Part shown: piece by piece, positions 1 through 7,296 of the stretch | How the letters are laid out: every line of letters starts with the position of its first letter | How positions within the stretch are numbered: the first letter of the stretch is position 1 | Assembly: GCA_902787595.1 (NCBI GenBank) | Contig: CADAHD010000019.1 | Location: 1 to 14,514, forward strand | Length of the DNA: 14,514 nucleotides | Direction of reading: 5' to 3' | DNA from: an uncultured Lachnospiraceae bacterium | GTDB lineage: Bacteria > Bacillota_A > Clostridia > Lachnospirales > Lachnospiraceae | Made by a program: the position numbers and the translations under genes | Notes under the pieces: model-generated | Database searches by the model: none | What the model saw: the letters and a program-made list of their open reading frames with translations, nothing else | What the model was told of the DNA's origin: nothing

Positions 1-515
1 TACTCCTGGATCGTTTCTTTGACACCATAGCGCTGGTGACTATGATGCTGTTTTTATGGATGCTCTGGGGAGGCGCTCTTCCAATGCTGGTCTACGGCTT
101 CCTTATCTTCCTGGGGCTGGTGGTGCTGATATATCTGGGCTTTCCGGGCATGCATGAAGTCTGGAAGAAATACCTGCTGTCTTCAAAAGCTACCGTACAT
201 AAGCTGCAGCTTTTAAAGCTTCTGGATGCGGCCAGCCGCATTTACAACGAAATACGCGGGGTGCTCCACGGAAGGGGCAGCCTGTTATACATACTGTCAA
301 TACTGGCCTGGGGCGTGGAGATAGGCAGTCTTTATCTGCTGCGCGCGCCCGGCGAAGATCCCGGCGATACGGTATCGGCATACCTCTCCGCCGCAATGGG
401 CATGGGCAGTTCCGTGGAAATGCAGCGCTTTGTTGTATTTACGATACTGCTGCTGATCTGCGCTTACGCCCTGATAAAGCTTGTTGAAACCGCAATGGTA
501 AAAAAGGAGCGATAA
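1..515 (+). CDS. flippase-like (YbhN/LPG synthase TM family) membrane protein, 5'-partial
   Basis: This is the C-terminal 170 residues of an integral membrane protein. The frame is open to the left edge (first whole codon at 3), so the GTG at 36 is not the real start. The first visible residues, LLDRFFDTIAL, match the [E/D]RxxD signature that precedes a membrane helix in the UPF0104/YbhN and lysylphosphatidylglycerol-synthase transmembrane family. At least three further hydrophobic segments follow (about residues 15-50, 95-110 and 140-160 of the visible part), and the protein ends in a basic tail (MVKKER). Members of this family are thought to move lipid-linked intermediates across the membrane, and they often sit in polysaccharide clusters. 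The TAA stop directly abuts the ATG of the next gene (zero spacing), so this is the same operon. Family assignment is moderate because most of the protein lies outside the window. Confidence 0.65.
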   Translation, partial: LLDRFFDTIALVTMMLFLWMLWGGALPMLVYGFLIFLGLVVLIYLGFPGMHEVWKKYLLSSKATVHKLQLLKLLDAASRIYNEIRGVLHGRGSLLYILSILAWGVEIGSLYLLRAPGEDPGDTVSAYLSAAMGMGSSVEMQRFVVFTILLLICAYALIKLVETAMVKKER

Positions 516-1970
516 ATGAAAGTATATGTTGTATTCGACGATACGGGAAAAAAGAGCGAAGTCATCTCCGACATCATAGGCGATAAGGGCTTTGCCGATG
601 TGGTGGTCAAAAAGCGCCGTCTCGAAGAATATTACCGTGACGAGCTCAAAAAAGAATATCCCGATCTGGTATGGCAGAAACTCCATTCCCTCTTTGAATT
701 CGGCGATCTTACAGAGGAGCTTGAACACCACGCTTCCGCCGAAACCAGGATACTGCACTGCTTTTCCGATCATCTGATAACCGACGGCGAAAAAGCCGGA
801 CTTACCTTTAAAAAGCTGCGCTACATCGATACGCCCTATGCGGTGATCGAAGACAAAAAAGCCGTTGCGGCCATGTTCCCTTCGCTGGACAGCTATCTTT
901 CCTTCTGCAGGGAAATAAACGGCGGCAAAAAGCCCAGAGAGCTTATAAGAGAATTTAAGGACAGCTGCGAAACTGAAGGCTTAGTCGACATCGGAAAGAT
1001 CGGCAATTTTATCCAGTGCGTAACAGGCAATTTCGATTCCCGCTATTTCAACTCGCTAAAGGGAAACGAATACACCCTGGTCAAGAGTTCGGGCAACAAG
1101 AAAAAGATAAAAGCCGAGTACAGCTTCTACCACCTGCTGCCCGATGATATGAAATACTGGTTTGTCCTTCCCTTTGATTATAAGGAGACGGATAAGGAAG
1201 CCAGCTATACCATGGAACGTCTGCATATGACGGACCTTGCCATCAAATGGGTCCACGGCTCCATGGACGAGGCAGAATTCGAAGAGCTGATGGATAAGTA
1301 TTTCTATTTCTTCTCCTGCCGTCACGAAAAGAGCTGCAGCAAAGAAGAATACAGGGCTGTCTCCGATGCGCTTTATGTAACAAAAGTCAAAGAACGCATC
1401 GAAAAGCTTAAGAGCCTTAAGGAATACAAAAAAATCGAAAGTCTTTTATCCGCTGCGGATATGGGCGGCATAGACGAGCTTGCGGAGCGTTATTTCAAGC
1501 TCAAGGAAAAGATAGAAAAAAAGAACTCCTATCCCTTAAAACTGGTGATAGGCCACGGGGATCCCTGTTTTGCAAATACCCTGTACAATAAATCCACCAG
1601 GACGCTCAAGTTTATCGATCCCAGAGGAGCACTGAGCGAAGAAGAGCTCTGGACCGATCCATATTATGATGTGGCCAAATTAAGCCACTCCGTATGCGGC
1701 AGATACGACTTTTTCAACAACGCCCTGTTCGACATACGCATAGACGAAAACTTCAAACCCCAGCTGGAACTGCCTTTTGACAACAGCTCCTATGTGGAGA
1801 TATTCAAACGAAAGCTGCAGGAACACGGCTTTGACCATCTGAGCGTAAGGATATACGAAGCCTCGCTCTTCCTTTCCATGCTCCCGCTGCATATGGATAA
1901 TCCGCTCAAAGTGCTGGGCTTCATACTTAATGCAAAAAATCTTTTGGAGGAGATAGAAAAAAATGTATGA
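516..1970 (+). CDS. aminoglycoside phosphotransferase (APH)-fold small-molecule kinase with N-terminal extension
   Basis: This 484-residue protein has a C-terminal APH/choline-kinase-like domain. Visible motifs are a putative nucleotide-lobe lysine in YTLVKSSG (about 187-193), a hinge-like YTMERLHM (231-238), the catalytic loop HGDPCFANTLYN (347-358; Asp349, Asn354), and FIDPRG (367-372), whose Asp368 would bind metal. The first 130 or so residues are an extra domain I do not recognise. Family members phosphorylate a hydroxyl on a small sugar, polyol or amino alcohol using ATP. The ATG is preceded by AAAAAGGAGCGATAA, which is both ribosome binding site and upstream stop, so translation is coupled. 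Its neighbours, a HAD phosphatase and a nucleotidyltransferase, suggest a building-block activation pathway for an envelope polymer rather than antibiotic resistance. The substrate cannot be read from the sequence. Confidence 0.75.
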   Translation: MKVYVVFDDTGKKSEVISDIIGDKGFADVVVKKRRLEEYYRDELKKEYPDLVWQKLHSLFEFGDLTEELEHHASAETRILHCFSDHLITDGEKAGLTFKKLRYIDTPYAVIEDKKAVAAMFPSLDSYLSFCREINGGKKPRELIREFKDSCETEGLVDIGKIGNFIQCVTGNFDSRYFNSLKGNEYTLVKSSGNKKKIKAEYSFYHLLPDDMKYWFVLPFDYKETDKEASYTMERLHMTDLAIKWVHGSMDEAEFEELMDKYFYFFSCRHEKSCSKEEYRAVSDALYVTKVKERIEKLKSLKEYKKIESLLSAADMGGIDELAERYFKLKEKIEKKNSYPLKLVIGHGDPCFANTLYNKSTRTLKFIDPRGALSEEELWTDPYYDVAKLSHSVCGRYDFFNNALFDIRIDENFKPQLELPFDNSSYVEIFKRKLQEHGFDHLSVRIYEASLFLSMLPLHMDNPLKVLGFILNAKNLLEEIEKNV

Positions 1971-2358
1971 TGAGTATTCCTTTGTCTTTGACATAGACGG
2001 AACTCTCTGCCCTATAAAGGGCGCGGACGAAAAGTACGAGGATCTTATCCCCTATCCGGAGATGGTCGAGAAACTGCGCTATTATAAAGCACAGGGCGCA
2101 AAGATCATCCTCTTCACCTCGCGCAATATGAACAGCTATAACGGAAACATAGGTCTTATCAACAAGCATACCGCAGCTATCTTAAGCAAGTGGCTGGAAA
2201 AATGGGATATCCCCTATGATGAGATAATCTACGGAAAAGTCTGGCCCGGAAAGAAGGGCTTTTATGTGGATGACCGCACCGTGCGCCCCGACGAATTCCT
2301 AAACAAAACTCCGGAGGAGCTTGAAGAGATATGCCGGGGATCACGATGCAAAAGCTGA
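1963..2358 (+). CDS. HAD-family phosphatase, EcbF/BcbF capsule-biosynthesis type
   Basis: This small 131-residue HAD hydrolase has no large cap insertion. Motif I is FDIDGT (9-14; nucleophile Asp10, acid/base Asp12). Motif II is FTSRN (51-55). A lysine such as Lys91 or Lys98 could serve motif III, and motif IV is YVDDR (101-105; Asp103/Asp104, Mg2+ binding). Length and layout fit the small phosphatases found in capsular polysaccharide clusters (EcbF-BcbF type), which remove phosphate from a sugar-phosphate or related intermediate. The ATG overlaps the end of the kinase gene by 8 nt, and a GGAGGAGA ribosome binding site lies inside that gene (1946-1953), so the two are translationally coupled. 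Placement next to a kinase and a nucleotidyltransferase suggests a kinase/phosphatase/nucleotidyltransferase route like that for activated heptoses. The substrate is unknown. Confidence 0.75.
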   Translation: MYDEYSFVFDIDGTLCPIKGADEKYEDLIPYPEMVEKLRYYKAQGAKIILFTSRNMNSYNGNIGLINKHTAAILSKWLEKWDIPYDEIIYGKVWPGKKGFYVDDRTVRPDEFLNKTPEELEEICRGSRCKS

Positions 2359-2376
2359 GCCGATACGATCCTGATG

Positions 2377-2416
2377 AAAACTTAACGGCATCCTTATAAA
2401 AACTTAATGTCATCCT
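2377..2416. repeat. short imperfect direct repeat, two 18-nt copies
   Basis: The words aaaacttaacggcatcct (2377-2394) and aaaacttaatgtcatcct (2399-2416) match at 16 of 18 positions and start 22 nt apart. They lie in the only real gap inside the operon, and the second copy leads into the TGTCATCCTGAGCGAAGC element. They look like partial copies of a dispersed intergenic repeat. Confidence 0.6.
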
Positions 2417-2470
2417 GAGCGAAGCGAAAAAGTGAGGCAGAAAATCTTCGATTTTCGTTGCCGAACTTTC
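2407..2470. repeat. intergenic repeat-like element (TGTCATCCTGAGCG type) with hairpin
   Basis: The segment starts with ATGTCATCCTGAGCGAAGCG, a word I recall from dispersed intergenic repeats in many bacterial genomes. It continues into a potential stem-loop: GGCA (2436-2439) with TGCC (2459-2462), then GAAAATC (2440-2446) with GATTTTC (2450-2456) around a TTC loop, with a 2-nt bulge. AAAGT (2429-2433) and ACTTT (2465-2469) could extend the stem. There is no T-run, so it is not a standard terminator. It sits between the HAD and nucleotidyltransferase genes and may affect transcript stability or simply be a mobile intergenic repeat. Confidence 0.5.
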
Positions 2471-2497
2471 CTACTTGGGGATCTTGAAGGAGTAAAT

Positions 2498-3241
2498 ATG
2501 GAAAACAAAATCGATATAGTCATCACCATGGGCGGACTGGGATCCCGCTTCCGCAAAGCCGGCTACAAAGTCCCCAAATATATGATCGAAGCAAAAGGAA
2601 AGACTTTATTTGACTGGTCCATGATAAGCCTTGAAGGCTACAGGGATGCAGCGGATCGTTATATCTTTCTGGCAATGCAGGATGAATCCGCAGACGTAGA
2701 AAAATTCATTCTCGATAAATGCAAAGAATTAAATATCCCAGATCCCAAAGTGATCATACTCGATCACTTAACGGACGGTCAGGCGACCACAGCCATGCTG
2801 GCCGAAAAATACTGGGATCCGGAGCATGCGCTGCTGATCTACAACATTGATACCTATGTTGAAAGCGGCTGCATGAACAGCGCCGAATTAAAGGGTGACG
2901 GCTTTATCCCCTGCTTTAGCGCAGAGGGCGACCACTGGAGTTTTGTGCGCCTTGATGAAAACGGAAAGGTTGTTGAGATAAAGGAAAAACAGCGGATATC
3001 CTCCCACTGCACCCTGGGCGCTTATTATTTCAGAAGCTGCGCGCTCTATAAGCAGCTCTATGATGAGTATTACAAAGAAAACGCTCATAATGTGAACGGC
3101 GAAAAATACGTAGCGCCGCTTTACGACTATCTGCTTTCAAAAGGCGGAGAGATCTACATATCAGATGTGCCTGCAGAGCGGGTGCATGTTCTGGGCACTC
3201 CCGAAGAACTGGAGGCATATTTAAAAGAAGATGAAGGCTGA
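2498..3241 (+). CDS. sugar-nucleotidyltransferase-like protein (NTP_transferase fold)
   Basis: The 247-residue protein opens with an NTP-transferase signature: MGGLGSRFRKAGYKVPKYMI (11-30), with the glycine-rich GxGxRF nucleotide loop and a PK lysine that contacts the phosphate. IYNIDTYVESG is the expected acidic metal-binding segment. Such enzymes couple NTP to a sugar-1-phosphate or an alcohol phosphate and release pyrophosphate in the cytoplasm. I chose the ATG at 2498 because AAGGAG (2487-2492) lies just upstream. A longer in-frame reading from a GTG at 2432 would translate the intergenic hairpin element and has no better ribosome binding site. The gene follows the kinase and HAD phosphatase genes and overlaps the next gene by 11 nt. 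It may activate the product of those two enzymes. The nucleotide (CTP, GTP, UTP or dTTP) is not evident. Confidence 0.75.
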   Translation: MENKIDIVITMGGLGSRFRKAGYKVPKYMIEAKGKTLFDWSMISLEGYRDAADRYIFLAMQDESADVEKFILDKCKELNIPDPKVIILDHLTDGQATTAMLAEKYWDPEHALLIYNIDTYVESGCMNSAELKGDGFIPCFSAEGDHWSFVRLDENGKVVEIKEKQRISSHCTLGAYYFRSCALYKQLYDEYYKENAHNVNGEKYVAPLYDYLLSKGGEIYISDVPAERVHVLGTPEELEAYLKEDEG

Positions 3242-5165
3242 AAAAGAAAAGAAAGCATCATCAAAAATAAAGCTGTCCTCACTCCTTCCCCTGCTGTGCT
3301 TTGCCGCAGTGGCGGGAGCCTGGCTTTTATTCTATCTTTTGAGAGTTGAGAAGCTTATAGACGCGGACATGTCCAGCGAGATGGTGCTGTCGGAAATGCT
3401 TGCAAAACAGGGACGCATCATTACCCCCGATTGGAAATATTCCACGGAAATAAGAGTGCTGAATAATCAGATATTCTTCAGCCTCTTTCTCGCCATAAGC
3501 AAAAGCTATAAACTTTCACGGTTGCTTTCCGGCGTGGTACTGCTGGCGATCCTGGGCGCAAGCTATTATTATCTCTGCGCGCAGGCAGGCATTAAAAAAT
3601 ACTTTCCCCACACAGCAGCGCTGCTCTTCCTGCCTTTTTCCGCAGACTACGCATACATAGTGCTCTACGGGCTTTATTATATCCCGCATATCGCCATAAG
3701 CTTTACCTCTGCTGCTTTGATAATGCACTTATCCAATACCGCGGAGAAAAAGAAAAAATACATACTGACGGCGCTCTTAATGCTGCTGTCCTTTGCCGCA
3801 TGCCTTGGCGGTCCCAGACAGATGGTCATCTGCTATCTGCCTCTGTTGTTACTGTCAGTTATACAATATCTCATGCGCAAAAGCCCCGTATGGTACGGAG
3901 CCATTATCGCCTTTATCTGCGGCGGCGCAGGCTACATTGTAAACCGCTATGTACTTACAAAGACCTATCACTTCAACAGCTGGGACGGGCTCAATTTCAC
4001 GCCCTTTTCCTTTGAACGCGCGCAGACGCTCTTTATGGGCATCATGCATGAATACGGTTATACGGAGGAATCTGTTTTTTCTGCGGCGCTCATAAAAAAT
4101 GCGGCCTGCATGATCGTCATCGCCGCCATCATACTTTATTATCACGGCTTTATACGGAATAATGAAAAAAAGGATAAGAATGAGCACTTCATCGCGCTCT
4201 GCGCAGTCATGATCACAGCCGTATATTTCCTGCTCTATCTCTTTACGGATATGTATTATGAAGACCGCTATGCGCTTCCCGTCATAGTATTCGCTGCTCC
4301 GCTGCTGGGCTTTGCGCTTAAGGATGCAGCCCTGGAAGCCAGATGTCTTGATAAAAAAGAACGCTTCCGTCCTTTTATAATACCCGGCGCCGTTATTGCT
4401 GCAGTACTTGTTGCAGGCGCAGGCAGATACCCCGGACTTATAAGAACGGATCTGACTACAGCGCTTTCAGAAGTTTCGGATTCACTTGTATCGCAGGGAT
4501 ATGAGAGCGGCTACGCATCCTACTGGAACGGCAACATAATGACCGAGCTTTCCGAAGGCCGATTTGAAATGTTTAACTGGGATGATTACGTTGACGGAAA
4601 AGTTGACGTGGAAGAGCTGTATGTATGGCTGCAGCCCGTATCCCATTATGATAAAAAGCCCGAAGGCAAGGTCTTCATATTATTAAGCTCCGAAGAAGAA
4701 ACTCTCTGCCCTCTGGTCGAATATCTCACGGAAGAAGATGTGGCTTTCAGAAACGACGCTTATGTCGCTTACGGCTTTGATTCTTATGAAGCCATGCTCT
4801 GCGATCTGAGCGACTGGATCTTTGACCTGAATGACGAAGACTCGATCACAAATGCCGAAAGCATCGAAGGCTCATGGGTATTGCATACAGGTTCCTCCAC
4901 GAGCGGCCCGAATATGACGCTTTATAAAGGCTGCTACGAATTTTCATTAAGCGGAAAGGGACTTGATAAACTCGATGTGATCACCACCAGAAACTTCGGC
5001 GAAGAATTCCCTGATACAGAGGTGATCTCCCGAAATACCCACGAACTTATCCTTAAGATCAATGTGAGCGAAAACAGCTATCATGTGGAATTCGATCTGC
5101 AAAACACAGGCGAAGACGACATACGCATCGATACAGCCATAGTCGAAAGGAGCAGCGATGTCTGA
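3231..5165 (+). CDS. large multi-pass membrane protein, probable GT-C-type glycosyltransferase
   Basis: This 644-residue protein has a basic N-terminus, a first membrane segment at about 18-37, and then a conserved-looking loop with LIDADMSSE (42-50) and ITPDWKYSTEIRVLNNQ (64-80). About ten more hydrophobic helices run to near residue 400, followed by a soluble tail of roughly 240 residues. An acidic residue pair in the first outer loop, many helices and a C-terminal soluble domain are typical of GT-C transferases that use polyprenyl-linked donors, but I see no diagnostic family motif. The ATG lies inside the nucleotidyltransferase gene (11-nt overlap). Its ribosome binding site is modest (AAAAGAAG), with GGAGG 15 nt upstream, so it probably depends on coupled translation. 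Context suggests it transfers the activated unit to an envelope polymer. A polymerase or flippase is the alternative. Confidence 0.55.
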   Translation: MKAEKEKKASSKIKLSSLLPLLCFAAVAGAWLLFYLLRVEKLIDADMSSEMVLSEMLAKQGRIITPDWKYSTEIRVLNNQIFFSLFLAISKSYKLSRLLSGVVLLAILGASYYYLCAQAGIKKYFPHTAALLFLPFSADYAYIVLYGLYYIPHIAISFTSAALIMHLSNTAEKKKKYILTALLMLLSFAACLGGPRQMVICYLPLLLLSVIQYLMRKSPVWYGAIIAFICGGAGYIVNRYVLTKTYHFNSWDGLNFTPFSFERAQTLFMGIMHEYGYTEESVFSAALIKNAACMIVIAAIILYYHGFIRNNEKKDKNEHFIALCAVMITAVYFLLYLFTDMYYEDRYALPVIVFAAPLLGFALKDAALEARCLDKKERFRPFIIPGAVIAAVLVAGAGRYPGLIRTDLTTALSEVSDSLVSQGYESGYASYWNGNIMTELSEGRFEMFNWDDYVDGKVDVEELYVWLQPVSHYDKKPEGKVFILLSSEEETLCPLVEYLTEEDVAFRNDAYVAYGFDSYEAMLCDLSDWIFDLNDEDSITNAESIEGSWVLHTGSSTSGPNMTLYKGCYEFSLSGKGLDKLDVITTRNFGEEFPDTEVISRNTHELILKINVSENSYHVEFDLQNTGEDDIRIDTAIVERSSDV

Positions 5166-6282
5166 TAATAAAGGCAAAACAACAGACTACCGTTTTAAGA
5201 TCCTCTACGCCATCGCCATGATACAGATCGTAGGCGGACACTGCCGGGACGGCGCTCTCAATCTTTTCTATGACTGGATACCCTATATGGGAACCCATCT
5301 GGCTATACTTATATTTGCATCGGGATATTTTTATAAGAGTGACGCGGAAGAAAAGCCCCTTGATTTTTTGTGGGAAAAAACAAAGCGTCTGCTGATCCCC
5401 ATGTATATCTTTAATCTGATATACGGACTGATGGTGCTGATACTTAAGAACTTCGGCTTCTCCATAGGAGGTGACTTTAATCTGCGCAATCTGCTGCTGG
5501 CGCCCTTATACGACGGGCATCAGTTCCAGTATAATCTGGCAGGCTGGTTTGTCGTGCCGCTCTTTATGGCAGAAGCAGGATATATGCTGCTGCGCCTGCT
5601 CTTATCAAAGCTTAAGCTCAAACTGCCGGAAACCGTTATCTTTGTCTTTGCGCTTATCGTTGGCATGCTTGGGCTTCAATGTTCCATAATGGGTTATCAC
5701 GACGGCTGGTGGCTGATGATACCGAGAGCCGCATATTTCTTTGCGTTTTATGCGCTGGGCGTATATTATAAACGTGTGCTTGAGAAATATGATAAGCTCC
5801 CGCACCTTGCATATTTCGGCATAATCGCCCTTATACAGATGGCGCTGCTCGTGATCTTCCACCGCATACCCATCTATGTGATATCCTGGTGCGACGACTT
5901 CCCCGAAGGTTCCTTTATTCCTTTCCTTCTGGGTGCCGTGGGTATCGCTTTCTGGCTGCGTATCGCAAAGATACTGGAGCCGGGCCTTGGAAAGTCAAAG
6001 GGCATCAACGCCATAGCAGATCACAGCTATTCGATCATGCTCCATCAGTTCCTGGGCTTTATGGCTGTAAAAACTATATATGCCGCAATGACCAAATTCG
6101 GGCTTTTCCTTGATTTTAACATGCCGGCTTATAAGTCCGATCTATGGTACTATTACACACCGCAGGCTCTGCCTTACTATTCGCTGATCTTTTATCTGAT
6201 CGCAGGAATAGCGCTGCCCATAGGCCTGTCGGTTCTGGGCAGAAAAATATATTCCGCTTTAAGGAAGAACGGAGGAAAATAA
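5158..6282 (+). CDS. acyltransferase family 3 (OafA/WecH/fucose-4-O-acetylase-like) membrane protein
   Basis: This 374-residue multi-pass protein starts with a short polar stretch, then YRFKILYAIAMIQIVGGHC (11-29), whose His28 fits the conserved histidine at the end of the first helix in acyltransferase-3 proteins. IFASGYFYK (52-60) matches the usual SGY/F element. About ten hydrophobic segments follow, with ADHSYSIMLHQFLG near the C-terminus, a region where family members carry a conserved Y/H-containing helix. These enzymes acetylate or otherwise acylate sugars of exported polysaccharides at the membrane. The ATG overlaps the preceding stop by 8 nt and is preceded by AAAGGAG, so it is coupled. 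It most likely decorates the polymer made by this operon. Confidence 0.8.
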   Translation: MSDNKGKTTDYRFKILYAIAMIQIVGGHCRDGALNLFYDWIPYMGTHLAILIFASGYFYKSDAEEKPLDFLWEKTKRLLIPMYIFNLIYGLMVLILKNFGFSIGGDFNLRNLLLAPLYDGHQFQYNLAGWFVVPLFMAEAGYMLLRLLLSKLKLKLPETVIFVFALIVGMLGLQCSIMGYHDGWWLMIPRAAYFFAFYALGVYYKRVLEKYDKLPHLAYFGIIALIQMALLVIFHRIPIYVISWCDDFPEGSFIPFLLGAVGIAFWLRIAKILEPGLGKSKGINAIADHSYSIMLHQFLGFMAVKTIYAAMTKFGLFLDFNMPAYKSDLWYYYTPQALPYYSLIFYLIAGIALPIGLSVLGRKIYSALRKNGGK

Positions 6283-6283
6283 A

Positions 6284-7189
6284 ATGGCACGAAAACTTGA
6301 TATCACGGTAAAGATGGGATGCAAGGTTGATTGCCGCTTCTGTCCGCAGAAGCTGGCCCTCAGCAGATATTTTAAAGATAACCCGAAGCGAGAGAGCGTA
6401 CTCAGTTTCGAAAACTTCAAAACCATGGTGGATAAGACGCCCTCTGATGTTCAGATAGTTTTTTCCGGCATGTGCGAACCTTTCCTGAACGAACACTGCA
6501 TCGAGATGATCGAATACGCAGCAAACGCCGGACGCGATGTGGATGTCTATTCAACGCTGCTGGGAATGAGCATGGAACATTATCAGAGGCTTAAGAAATT
6601 AAAGCTGCATATATTCGTGCTGCATGCTGCCGATAAAGATATGAATGCAAAGATCCCCGTAACCGATGAGTATCTTAAAGTCCTTGATTCCATCGCAGAA
6701 GATCATAAAAACGGCAGCTTCCATATCACCACCATCTCTGTACACGGCGATTATCATCCGCAGATAGTCGATATCATGAAGAAGGTCCCCGACGTTCCCG
6801 TGCTGCGCGAGATCTATGACAGAGCCGGAAATATCGAAGATAAGGATGGCATAACCACCTATGTAAAAGAAGAAAAGAAGGGAGCGCTGGCCTGCTCAAA
6901 ATGCAACGGCCTCAAACTGGATATCAACTATATCCTCCCCGACGGTACCATGCTGATGTGTCCCATGGACTGGGGCATGGAAAATGTGCTGGGCAATCTT
7001 CTGACCGAAAGCTACGAAGAGCTGTCCGAAGGAAAGATCAAGCAGGATTACCGGGCAAAGATGAGTTCCGAAGACGCAAAAATACTCTGCCGTCTCTGCC
7101 ACGCCTCTCAGCCGCTAAATGTTTATAAAAAGGCGGAGGCAAAAGCAAAGTTTAAACAGAGCATTAAAAAGCTGCTGGGAAGGGCGTGA
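6284..7189 (+). CDS. radical SAM protein with C-terminal SPASM-like cluster domain
   Basis: The 301-residue enzyme has the radical SAM CX3CX2C motif near its N-terminus (Cys13, Cys17, Cys20 in GCKVDCRFCP). A GMCEPFLNE segment (62-70) resembles the GE/SAM-binding element. The C-terminal region carries five more cysteines (204, 207, 226, 269, 272), including CSKC, MLMCPMDWG and CRLC. This is the pattern of SPASM/Twitch domains that hold auxiliary iron-sulfur clusters. Such proteins modify peptides or oxidise or epimerise alcohols and sugars. The ribosome binding site ACGGAGGAAAATAAA fits the ATG, one nt after the acyltransferase stop. As last gene of a polysaccharide operon it may modify the sugar or its carrier; no precursor peptide is visible nearby. 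The last 47 nt of the gene occur again at 8747-8793. Confidence 0.8.
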   Translation: MARKLDITVKMGCKVDCRFCPQKLALSRYFKDNPKRESVLSFENFKTMVDKTPSDVQIVFSGMCEPFLNEHCIEMIEYAANAGRDVDVYSTLLGMSMEHYQRLKKLKLHIFVLHAADKDMNAKIPVTDEYLKVLDSIAEDHKNGSFHITTISVHGDYHPQIVDIMKKVPDVPVLREIYDRAGNIEDKDGITTYVKEEKKGALACSKCNGLKLDINYILPDGTMLMCPMDWGMENVLGNLLTESYEELSEGKIKQDYRAKMSSEDAKILCRLCHASQPLNVYKKAEAKAKFKQSIKKLLGRA

Positions 7190-7190
7190 A
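7144..7190. repeat. 47-bp direct repeat, left copy (end of radical SAM gene)
   Basis: This copy encodes the last residues AKFKQSIKKLLGRA and the stop of the radical SAM gene. It matches 8747-8793 at 45 of 47 positions, with a constant offset of 1603 bp. The two copies flank the ATPase gene and its repeat array. Confidence 0.9.
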
Positions 7191-7201
7191 AACCCTATTC
7201 C

Positions 7202-7236
7202 AAAAGAGCCAAATATGAGCTATTTGGCTCTTTTAA
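7202..7236. terminator. rho-independent terminator, possibly bidirectional
   Basis: AAAAGAGCCAAATA (7202-7215) pairs perfectly over 14 bp with TATTTGGCTCTTTT (7221-7234) around a 5-nt loop. The stem begins 12 nt after the radical SAM stop and ends in TTTTAA on the plus strand. The minus strand also has a TTTT after the stem, so it could serve the convergent ATPase gene, whose stop is at 7297. Confidence 0.75.
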
Positions 7237-7296
7237 TAGCTTTTGTATCAATACTATTAGGAATCTCCATCATCAGTATTTTCCTGTATTCAAACA

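Noticed and set aside
36..38. GTG at 36 as the start of the flippase-like gene
   Set aside because: The frame is open to the edge, and the upstream codons encode the family's DRFFD signature, so the gene starts outside the window.
516..1970. Antibiotic-resistance phosphotransferase
   Set aside because: The APH fold is also used by choline, sugar and other small-molecule kinases; the long extra N-terminal domain and the polysaccharide operon argue against resistance.
2432..2497. N-terminal extension of the nucleotidyltransferase from the GTG at 2432
   Set aside because: It would translate the intergenic hairpin, lacks a good ribosome binding site, and the glycine-rich motif expected near the N-terminus fits the ATG at 2498.
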